Of a DNA stretch of 46,920 nucleotides, positions 8,259-14,982 are shown piece after piece. The stretch comes from Pelomicrobium methylotrophicum. GTDB taxonomy: Bacteria > Pseudomonadota > Gammaproteobacteria > Burkholderiales > UBA6910. The notes below the pieces were generated by a model. The model ran no database searches. It was not told the origin of the DNA and saw nothing but the letters and a program-made list of their open reading frames with translations. The translations under genes were made by a program, and so were the position numbers. Location: NCBI RefSeq assembly GCF_008014345.1, contig NZ_VPFL01000024.1, forward strand, positions 1-46,920, written 5' to 3'. How positions within the stretch are numbered: the stretch's first letter is position 1; every line of letters begins with the position of its first letter.

Positions 8259-8798
8259 CTACGCTGCATCGCCCCCAGCGTTGCTCCTCTCGCCGGGCAA
8301 GGAAGGTGCAGCCTGCCCGCCAGTGATGCCCGTCGCATCGAGGACTTGCTGCGCGTAGCGGTATACGTCCGGCTCATGGGACGCTCGAGGGCCTGCCACG
8401 TTCAACACCTTGACCCGATGCCGGCGCAGGAAATCGACGAGGAGCGCCGGCGCATCCACACCGGGATGAAGATGCAGGCAGGGTTTGCCGAGGCGCAAGG
8501 CCAACTCCCGGGTCAGCCTGGAACCGCCGCTGAGCGATGGCGCGAGCGAGAAGATCACGGTCGCGTCGGCGTCGCGCACGTTCCATTCGGTGCGCTGGAC
8601 ATAGTCGGCCGAAGGGGTCTCAGTCAGCGGATAACGGGCGTCGATGGGACCGTCCTCCGCGCGTCTGCCCTGGGGGCACCAGCCGCCGCACGCCACCCCA
8701 TGGGCAAGCGCCCAGTCAAGGGCCGCCCGGTCCGCGCCCGTCTGCCCACCGGAGACGATTTTTTCGAGCAGGAGTTTCGAGCTTTTCCCCGTCTCCAT
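8259..8798 (-). CDS. Putative molybdenum carrier (SLOG/Rossmann-like) protein
   Basis: The 179-residue protein carries the signature SGGQTGADRAALDWA near its N-terminus (residues 16-30), the nucleotide- or cofactor-binding loop of the molybdenum-cofactor carrier protein family, related to the SLOG and lysine-decarboxylase-like folds. Further family motifs are GGWCPQGRRAEDG, a central ADATVIFS strand and GGSRLT. Characterised relatives bind Moco, but no Moco enzymes occur in this window, so a cofactor role is only inferred from family. The gene is convergent with oxyR (26-base gap) and follows the small membrane-protein gene on the minus strand. The last 20 residues are low complexity. Confidence 0.8.
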   Translation of the reverse strand: METGKSSKLLLEKIVSGGQTGADRAALDWALAHGVACGGWCPQGRRAEDGPIDARYPLTETPSADYVQRTEWNVRDADATVIFSLAPSLSGGSRLTRELALRLGKPCLHLHPGVDAPALLVDFLRRHRVKVLNVAGPRASHEPDVYRYAQQVLDATGITGGQAAPSLPGERSNAGGDAA

Positions 8799-8827
8799 CC
8801 GACCCGCGACTCAACGCCCACCCTGGA

Positions 8828-9235
8828 TCACAGCGGCATAGGCTTGCGGTCCGCGAGCCGCAGCCAGCCGCGGCCGATGCGGTAAAGCACCCACAACCCC
8901 GTGATCGCCAGGATCCCCACGGCGAACGGAATCCCTAGCAACGTCACCCAGAACAGGAGCGCCACCAGCACCCAGAGCAACGCAAACCAGAAGGTCCGGA
9001 TCTGCCAGCGGAAGTGGGACTCCAGGTAGGAACCCTGGACCTCGGAGCGCTTCGCGTAGTTGATGATCACCGCGATGAGGGAGGGCCAGCCAGTCAGGAA
9101 AGCGGTGACGACGAACGCAGTGCCAAGCAGGCCCGTCACGGCGCTAAAGGCGTGCAGCGCGTAGATCACGTGGGTGATGCGCACCAGGCTGTCGCTGGGC
9201 GCCAGGTTGCCCGTCCGGGCGTCGATGTCGGCCAT
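8828..9235 (-). CDS. Small DUF4870-like membrane protein
   Basis: The 135-residue protein has three hydrophobic segments (about residues 20-48, 78-100 and 101-118) and a polar ESHFRWQIRTFW linker between the first and second. That organisation matches the DUF4870/YidH-like small membrane protein group. No catalytic residues are evident. ATG at 9235 is chosen over more distant starts because the family begins near here and the upstream frame reads as shadow sequence. It lies between the rhomboid protease gene and the molybdenum-carrier-like gene on the same strand, with short gaps. The function is unknown. Confidence 0.75.
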   Translation of the reverse strand: MADIDARTGNLAPSDSLVRITHVIYALHAFSAVTGLLGTAFVVTAFLTGWPSLIAVIINYAKRSEVQGSYLESHFRWQIRTFWFALLWVLVALLFWVTLLGIPFAVGILAITGLWVLYRIGRGWLRLADRKPMPL

Positions 9236-9267
9236 GGTCCCTCCCGTTCGAAGTGCCGCCTCCGATT

Positions 9268-10005
9268 CTACCTTCCACGCAGGCGCATCCAGGCTGCCGC
9301 GATCAATCCCGCGAGAAAGCCGCCGATGTGGGCACCGTAAGCCACCGGCCCGGACGGAGCCAGGAGAAAAGGCAGAAGGTTGTCGACCACCAGGTAGAGC
9401 CCGAGCACGATGCGGGCTGGGATCATGACCGTTCCCACGTAGAAGGGAAACAGCAACAGCAGCACCCGGACGAAGTGGCCGGGAAACAAGAGGAAATAGA
9501 AGCCCAGCACGCCCGAGATTGCGCCGGAGGCGCCCACCAGGGGCAGTGGTGGCCCGGGCGTGATCAAGGCGTGGGTGAGCGTCGCCGCAGCGCCCGTCAC
9601 CAGATACCAGAACAGGAACGGCACTGCCCCCAGTCGGTGCTCCACGTTGTCGCCGTAGATCCACAGGAAAAGCATATTGCCTGCGAGATGCAGGAAGCCG
9701 CCATGGAGAAACATGGAGGTGAAGAGCGTGGACAGGCTCGCGTGGTCGGCACGAAATCCGTATTCGAACACCAGCAGGTCGTAGGCCGTGGTCTGGCGCG
9801 CGAGCACTTCCAGCGACACGCCCCGCGGGAGGCTCCTTGCCACCAGGTCCAGGTATGCCGGCAGCCGCGGATCGTCGAGCGACACCGGCGCGTGCGCCAG
9901 GGGCAACGAGACCAGGACGAACACCGCCACGTTGACCGCGATGAGCAGGATTGTCATCACCGGCACGCCCCGGGGATTGGGATAGTCGCCGACGGGAATG
10001 AACAC
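9268..10005 (-). CDS. Rhomboid family intramembrane serine protease
   Basis: The 245-residue protein has about seven hydrophobic segments and the rhomboid catalytic dyad: Ser160 in GASGAISG and His226 in GAHIGGFLAG. A third conserved block, HGGFLHLAGNM (101-111), matches the His/Asn region that forms the oxyanion site. It should cleave membrane proteins within the bilayer. A long loop (residues 40-95) follows the first membrane segment, as in this bacterial subgroup. The start is GTG at 10005; an AAGGA element is present but 13 bases away, so the start is moderately certain. The substrate is unknown. Confidence 0.9.
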   Translation of the reverse strand: MFIPVGDYPNPRGVPVMTILLIAVNVAVFVLVSLPLAHAPVSLDDPRLPAYLDLVARSLPRGVSLEVLARQTTAYDLLVFEYGFRADHASLSTLFTSMFLHGGFLHLAGNMLFLWIYGDNVEHRLGAVPFLFWYLVTGAAATLTHALITPGPPLPLVGASGAISGVLGFYFLLFPGHFVRVLLLLFPFYVGTVMIPARIVLGLYLVVDNLLPFLLAPSGPVAYGAHIGGFLAGLIAAAWMRLRGR

Positions 10006-10294
10006 GGGCTTGTGCTTATCCTTGATGAAAAGAAAACGCAGTGCGCGGCCCTGCCAGAGCGCGGTTGAAAGTGTACCTCAGGCGGAAAACCGGTCCATCA
10101 GCAAGGCTTTTATTGATCTTTCAGAAACGTGACCGGACGACGCCGGATAGGACGAACGAGGACCGCTTGCGGTGGCGCCTTGTCCGGTGGGTACGTTCGC
10201 GATGCGCCCGCTCCCCCTTTCCCCAGCCGCGCCATCCCCTTCCCAGGTCCCACCGCCAGGCTATAGTGGAATCATCCACCGCTGCATGAGGAGA
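10006..10294. other. 289-base divergent spacer, nothing clear
   Basis: Between the divergent rhomboid and YbaK-like genes I find no gene and no convincing operator. The stretch must hold promoters for both directions, but no well-spaced -35/-10 pair stands out. Confidence 0.35.
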
Positions 10295-10774
10295 ATGACC
10301 GTGTCTATGGCCCCGACTGTCGAGAAGTACCTGAAAGAGCAGCATATTCCGTACGACGTGCTCCCCCACGCGAGAACCTTCTCCAGTATCCGCTCGGCCA
10401 CCGCCGCCCACGTCTCGCCCCACCGGGTCGCCAAGGCCGTCCTGCTGGAGGACGAGGAAGGATACATGATGGCCGTGCTGCCCGCCGACCGCCACGTGCA
10501 CTTGGGGACCCTGCGGCGGGAACTCGGCCGCCGGCTCGGGCTCGCCACTGAGCAGGAGATCGCGAGCCTGTTCCGGGATTGCGACCTCGGTGCCATTCCG
10601 CCCCTTGGCGAAGCCTACGGCGTCGATGTCGTGGTGGACGATGAGCTCGGCAACGAATCGGACATCTATTTCGAAGCGGGTGATCACGAAGAGCTCATCC
10701 ACGTGCGGCGGGAGGACTTCCTGCGGCTCCTGTCCCACGCGCGATACGCCCACTTCTCCACCACGGCATTCTAG
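10295..10774 (+). CDS. YbaK/EbsC-family aminoacyl-tRNA deacylase-like protein
   Basis: The 159-residue protein fits the YbaK/ProX fold: an N-terminal VEKYLKEQHIPYDVLPHART segment, the AAHVSPHRVAKAVLLED strand-helix with the conserved Lys, and a C-terminal strand ending in HEELIHVRREDFLRLL. Family members hydrolyse mischarged aminoacyl-tRNAs such as Cys-tRNA(Pro) or Ala-tRNA(Pro); which one applies here cannot be judged. Three ATGs cluster at 10286, 10295 and 10307. I chose 10295, with GAGGAG immediately upstream, though the spacing is tight and 10307 is a reasonable alternative. A strong GCAA-loop hairpin follows the stop. Confidence 0.85.
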   Translation: MTVSMAPTVEKYLKEQHIPYDVLPHARTFSSIRSATAAHVSPHRVAKAVLLEDEEGYMMAVLPADRHVHLGTLRRELGRRLGLATEQEIASLFRDCDLGAIPPLGEAYGVDVVVDDELGNESDIYFEAGDHEELIHVRREDFLRLLSHARYAHFSTTAF

Positions 10775-10784
10775 GCGCGACAAA

Positions 10785-10810
10785 GCCGCGAGACCGCAAG
10801 GTCTCGCGGC
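10785..10810 (+). terminator. 11-bp stem with GCAA tetraloop after the YbaK-like gene
   Basis: GCCGCGAGACC (10785-10795) pairs perfectly with GGTCTCGCGGC (10800-10810) across a GNRA-type GCAA loop, 11 bases after the stop codon. There is no T-run after it, so it is either a 3'-end stabiliser or a terminator of the type that lacks a U-tail. Confidence 0.5.
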
Positions 10811-11057
10811 GCTCGCCGACCGTGCGCCGTGGGCCGCAGGGGCTGGTGCCAGTCTTACCACGCACTGCTCGCGATGGACGCTGGTCGCGAATCTTTTTGC
10901 AACGGGTCCAGGGCCACGCCCGATTCGTCGCCGCGCCCGCTGGAATCCTGACGTCCAGAGGCGAGAGCGCCCGCGGGTGCAGCAGGCACCCGCTTGCGGT
11001 GCGCAAAAGTGGTCATGGCAACTCCTCGTCTGTTACCCTTTTATCTCGGTTAACTCT

Positions 11058-11063
11058 TATAGT
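11058..11063 (+). promoter_or_regulatory. Candidate -10 box placing transcription start at the ATG
   Basis: TATAGT lies 7 bases before the ATG at 11071, and no ribosome binding site lies between. If used, the mRNA would be leaderless or nearly so. No good -35 hexamer is visible. Confidence 0.3.
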
Positions 11064-11070
11064 GACTACC

Positions 11071-11499
11071 ATGGCTGACAGACACGACGACAGGCTCCCC
11101 GAAGCGAAGATGGACGTGACGAACCTCTACCGGGAAGAGATCGTCACCGACCGCAAAGTGGGAACCATCCGGGTACTGACGCCCATCAAGAGCGACGGCT
11201 CCGCCGACCCTGGCCGCAAGGTTTCCTACGTGGGCGAAGCCCAGCTCCTGACCTCGGTCGGCACCCTCCCCTTGAGCTTCGAGATCGAGGCTGACAACCT
11301 GACGGACGCGGTTGCCCAGTACGGTCCGGCGGCAAAGAAGGCCCTGGAACAGGCCATGAGGGAATTGGAAGAGTTGCGCCGTCAGGCCGCCTCCTCCCTC
11401 GTCATCCCCCGCGGCGGAGCCAGTGGGCTCGGCGGCGGATTCGGACCGGGCGGGCTGCCCGGCGGTCTGCCGGGAGGCGGGAAGATCCAACTGCCGTAG
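11071..11499 (+). CDS. Conserved hypothetical protein with Gly-rich tail
   Basis: I recall similar proteins in betaproteobacterial genomes but no assigned function. The 142-residue protein has a folded-looking N-terminal part (about residues 8-110): NLYREEIVTDRKVGTIRVLTP, a YVGEAQLLTSVGTLPLSFEIEA strand pair, and a helix rich in Glu, Ala and Leu near 85-110. It ends in a flexible Gly/Pro tail containing GGLPGGLPGG. No signal peptide or membrane segment is seen, so it is probably cytoplasmic. ATG at 11071 is chosen over an upstream extension because the conserved region starts here. It is convergent with the large helicase-nuclease gene. Confidence 0.8.
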   Translation: MADRHDDRLPEAKMDVTNLYREEIVTDRKVGTIRVLTPIKSDGSADPGRKVSYVGEAQLLTSVGTLPLSFEIEADNLTDAVAQYGPAAKKALEQAMRELEELRRQAASSLVIPRGGASGLGGGFGPGGLPGGLPGGGKIQLP

Positions 11500-11568
11500 G
11501 GCGAAAGCGCTGCGAGGGCGAGCCCATGAAGCCCCTTGCATGCCCGCCTGCCCCTTGACCTTTCTCCG

Positions 11569-14500
11569 CTACCATTCCCGCCAACCCTTGAGCAGCGGAA
11601 AATAGAGCCCCCGCCGGATCGGCGCTCTCTCGACGAGGCTCAGCAGGCGGGCGTATTTCTCCAACTGGGCCGCGTAGCGCTCCTGCTCCCGGTCCAGGAA
11701 CTCGTCCACGCTTCCGCCCAGATGGACGCCGGTCTTGTAGTCCACGATCCAGCGTACCCCCTGGGCGTCCACGAACGTGCGGTCGATGGCGATATCCACC
11801 AGCTCTCCGTCGAGCAGGCCCGTAAGCCGGTATTCACAGCGCGCCTCGCGGTGGGGGCCCAGGAGCCAGCGGCCCCGTTCGTCAGCGAGGGTCTGGACCA
11901 AGGCGGTCACGACCCGGTCGGTGGCGGAATCGAGCTCATCCCCGCGCACACCGAGCCGTAGAAGCTCGGCCCGGAACCTCGGGCGCAGCTCACGCACACG
12001 CGCTTCGCTCCAGCCCTCGAGTGCATCCTGTCCTATCCGCTGCAGCCAGCGATGCACCACCGTGCCCACGTGACGGGCGCTCTCGCCCGCCCATGAGAAC
12101 TCCACCGGCTCTCCGAGGGTGTGTGCCGCTTCCTCGCGCCTCCACACCACGGCGGGCGGCGGCGCAGGCAACGTCCAGTCGGCGGTCAGACGGCGGGTCA
12201 GCGGATCGATGGACGCTGGCGCAGCTTCTGCCTTCCTCCGGCCAGGCTCCGCGTCTGGGGGCGTAAGCGTGGAGGCGGCGCGCTCGTATTCGTGGGCCAC
12301 CGCCGGCCACAGGCGGGCAAGCAGGGTGGCGGAAGACGGCGCGCGCACGTCCCACGCGCCGCCCTTGGCCGTGAACGCGGCATGACCGAGCAAATGCAAG
12401 CGTCGCCTCGCCCGGGTCGCCGCCACGTATAGAAGCCGCCCGGCCTCCAGCATCTCCCGCTCGCGGTCGAGGCGCGCGATATAAGCGTAAATCGGATCCT
12501 GCTCGGCACCTGTCTCTTTGATGGGCGCGAGCAGCAGGTCCGCCCCGCCGTCCGCCCGTGGCCACGCCATCCATTGCATGAGCCGTCGCTGCTGCTTCGC
12601 CGGCTTATAGCCCAGGCCCGGCACGATCACGGTGTCGAACTCCAGCCCCTTCGCCTTGTGGATGGTCATGATCTGAAGCCGCTCGTCGGCGTGGACATCG
12701 GGCGCCGCGAAAAGCTTCGCCACTTCCTCGGCAAGCCGGGACAAGTCCGGCAGGTCGCCTCCCCGTTCCAGCGCCTCCAGGCAGTCGAGGTAGGCGTCCG
12801 CGTCTTCCAGGTCGGTCGCGTCCTCAACGCACGCTGGCCCGCCCAGGGCAAGCCACGTCGTCTCCACACGGTCGCGCAAGCTGCCGCGACGGCAGTTTTC
12901 CATGGCGTCGTTCAGGACCCCCTGCGCGCGGTGCAATCGCCGGCGGCCGTCCTCGGACAGGCGCTGCCAGCGCTGCGGATCGTTGAGGAGAGACCACACG
13001 CACGCCTGCGGCGCGTCGCCGACGAGCGCGTACAGGTCCGACAGGGTCATCCCGCACCAAGGGGCCCGCAGCACCGCCAGCCACGCGACCCGGTCGGCAG
13101 GATGGACCAGCGCCCGCGTGAGCGCGAACAGGTCCTGCACCACCGGTCGATGAGTCAAGGGCTCGATTTCGATGGCGCGAAACTGCAAACCCGCTTCGCG
13201 CAGCGCCGGCACGATGCGAATCAGGTGGCCGCGGCTTCGCACCAGGATGGCGACCGTCTGCGCAGGATCTTCCGCCCTTGCAGCCTGCACGAGCGCCACC
13301 ACCTGCGCCGCTTCCGCGTCGCGGTCCGCCTCAAAAAAGGGGTGCACCGTCACTGCGGCCGTTGCAGATTCCCCTTGGGCGCCTGGGTGATAGGCCTGCG
13401 AGGGCGAATAGGGCACCGCACCCGTCGCCACATCTTCCGCCTCCGGCAGCACGCGGGCGAAGGCCCCGTTCACCCAGTCGACGATGGCGGCATTGGAGCG
13501 GAAATTAGTGGAAAGCCTCAGGGGCGTAAGCTGCAAATGGCCGATGCCTTCCCGCCGGGCGCGCAGGAACAGGCCGACTTCTGCTTCACGGAAACGGTAG
13601 ATGGACTGCATCGGGTCCCCCACGGCGAACAGCGTGCGCCCGTCGCCCGGCTCCCAGCCGGCGGTGAGCCTCCGGAGCAGCTCGAACTGGGAGAGCGAAG
13701 TATCCTGGAATTCGTCCACGAGGATATGGCGGATACGGTAATCCAAGGCCAGCGCGAGATCGGTGGGGGCGTCTTCCTCCCCCAGCGCCCGCAGCGCCGC
13801 CTGGGCCATTTCAGTGAAGTCTGCTTCCCCCCGCGACTGGAACACGAGCTGAAGCTGCGCCACTGCCACCGGCAGCAGCCGCGCGATCGCTTCCAGCGTT
13901 TCCCACTGGGCATCGGTGTAGCGCGGCGGCGGAAGCCTGCGCAAATCGGCGAGCGCCCGCCGGAACGCTTCGTGATGAGCAAGGGCAGCCAGCACCGCGC
14001 CCATGCGCTCCTTGGCATCCCTGAGCCGCCCTTTCTCGTCCTTGCCCTTTGCCCTGCTCGGCGCGGGAAAACCGTTCGCCTCCGCGCAGCTCCGCCGCCA
14101 ATCGCCCTCCTGGGTCAGCAGCAGCTCGGCGAGCCCAAGCCAAGCGGGAAGCGCCGCCTCCTCAGCAGGGGGATAGGCCGTGAGATCGGCGCAGGCGAGG
14201 ATCGGCGAGTCGGCACCCGCGGCGGCGAGGTTCGCCGCCGCGAAGCGAGCCAGCGCGGTCAGCGCCGGCTCCAGCGTCGCAGGGGCCAGCGAGCGCACGC
14301 GGCCCAGGGCTTCGAGCCGGGCGCGAGCCAGCGCCGCCTCCAGCCCCGCCCGATCGAGCGCGCCGCTGGCCACATGGCGAAGCCATTGGTCGCGTCGCGC
14401 CAGCATGGAGCCGATCAGCTCCTCCGCCACCGCGGTATTGTTGTCGAGGTGCGCCAGGAGCCGTGCCACGAGAGGCGAACGTTCAGCGTCGGTTTCCAGC

Positions 14501-14982
14501 AGCGCCAGCGTGGCCCGGGCCGCTTCTCGGTACAGCGCGCCCGCGTCCTCGACGACGGCCGGCGGCGCACCCAATCGGGACAATACCGGCATCTGGCGCG
14601 CGAGCGAGGCGCACAGGGCGTCAATGGTCTGGATCCGCAGCCGCGTGGGATTGTCTTCGATACGCCAGCCCCGTGCGGCGTCGCGGGCGACGGCTGCCTG
14701 CGCAAGCTGCCAAGTGAAGGCCTCGTGGGCCTTGAGCGGTTTCGGACCCCGCCCGGCGCGCAGGGCCTTCAACACGCGGCTGCGCATCTCGCCGGCTGCC
14801 TTACGGGTAAAGGTGATGGCGGCGATCTCCTCCGGCGCATCCACGATGGAGAGCAGCCGCAGATAGCGCTGGATCAGGAGCTCGGTCTTGCCCGACCCGG
14901 CCGGCGCCTGGACGATGAACGAGCGCTCCGGGTCCAGGGCCGCGGTACGCTGGGCGAGGTCCGGGACCGGCTGTTCAATCAT
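11569..14982 (-). CDS. AddA-like UvrD-family helicase with RecB-type nuclease domain
   Basis: The 1137-residue protein has all superfamily 1A helicase motifs: Walker A APAGSGKT (26-33), motif Ia TFTRKAAGEM, motif II VDEFQD (Asp423), motif III GDPMQSIYRFR, motif IV NFRSN, motif V TIHKAKGLEF and motif VI YVAATRARRRL. The C-terminus carries a RecB-type nuclease with Asp1081-Tyr-Lys1083 and a downstream Q-L-x-x-Y motif. It should unwind and degrade double-strand break ends before RecA loading. The gene overlaps the 3' end of the partner nuclease gene by 8 bases, so the two are translated together. It replaces or complements RecBCD; no recB, recC or recD is in the window. Confidence 0.9.
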   Translation of the reverse strand: MIEQPVPDLAQRTAALDPERSFIVQAPAGSGKTELLIQRYLRLLSIVDAPEEIAAITFTRKAAGEMRSRVLKALRAGRGPKPLKAHEAFTWQLAQAAVARDAARGWRIEDNPTRLRIQTIDALCASLARQMPVLSRLGAPPAVVEDAGALYREAARATLALLETDAERSPLVARLLAHLDNNTAVAEELIGSMLARRDQWLRHVASGALDRAGLEAALARARLEALGRVRSLAPATLEPALTALARFAAANLAAAGADSPILACADLTAYPPAEEAALPAWLGLAELLLTQEGDWRRSCAEANGFPAPSRAKGKDEKGRLRDAKERMGAVLAALAHHEAFRRALADLRRLPPPRYTDAQWETLEAIARLLPVAVAQLQLVFQSRGEADFTEMAQAALRALGEEDAPTDLALALDYRIRHILVDEFQDTSLSQFELLRRLTAGWEPGDGRTLFAVGDPMQSIYRFREAEVGLFLRARREGIGHLQLTPLRLSTNFRSNAAIVDWVNGAFARVLPEAEDVATGAVPYSPSQAYHPGAQGESATAAVTVHPFFEADRDAEAAQVVALVQAARAEDPAQTVAILVRSRGHLIRIVPALREAGLQFRAIEIEPLTHRPVVQDLFALTRALVHPADRVAWLAVLRAPWCGMTLSDLYALVGDAPQACVWSLLNDPQRWQRLSEDGRRRLHRAQGVLNDAMENCRRGSLRDRVETTWLALGGPACVEDATDLEDADAYLDCLEALERGGDLPDLSRLAEEVAKLFAAPDVHADERLQIMTIHKAKGLEFDTVIVPGLGYKPAKQQRRLMQWMAWPRADGGADLLLAPIKETGAEQDPIYAYIARLDREREMLEAGRLLYVAATRARRRLHLLGHAAFTAKGGAWDVRAPSSATLLARLWPAVAHEYERAASTLTPPDAEPGRRKAEAAPASIDPLTRRLTADWTLPAPPPAVVWRREEAAHTLGEPVEFSWAGESARHVGTVVHRWLQRIGQDALEGWSEARVRELRPRFRAELLRLGVRGDELDSATDRVVTALVQTLADERGRWLLGPHREARCEYRLTGLLDGELVDIAIDRTFVDAQGVRWIVDYKTGVHLGGSVDEFLDREQERYAAQLEKYARLLSLVERAPIRRGLYFPLLKGWREW

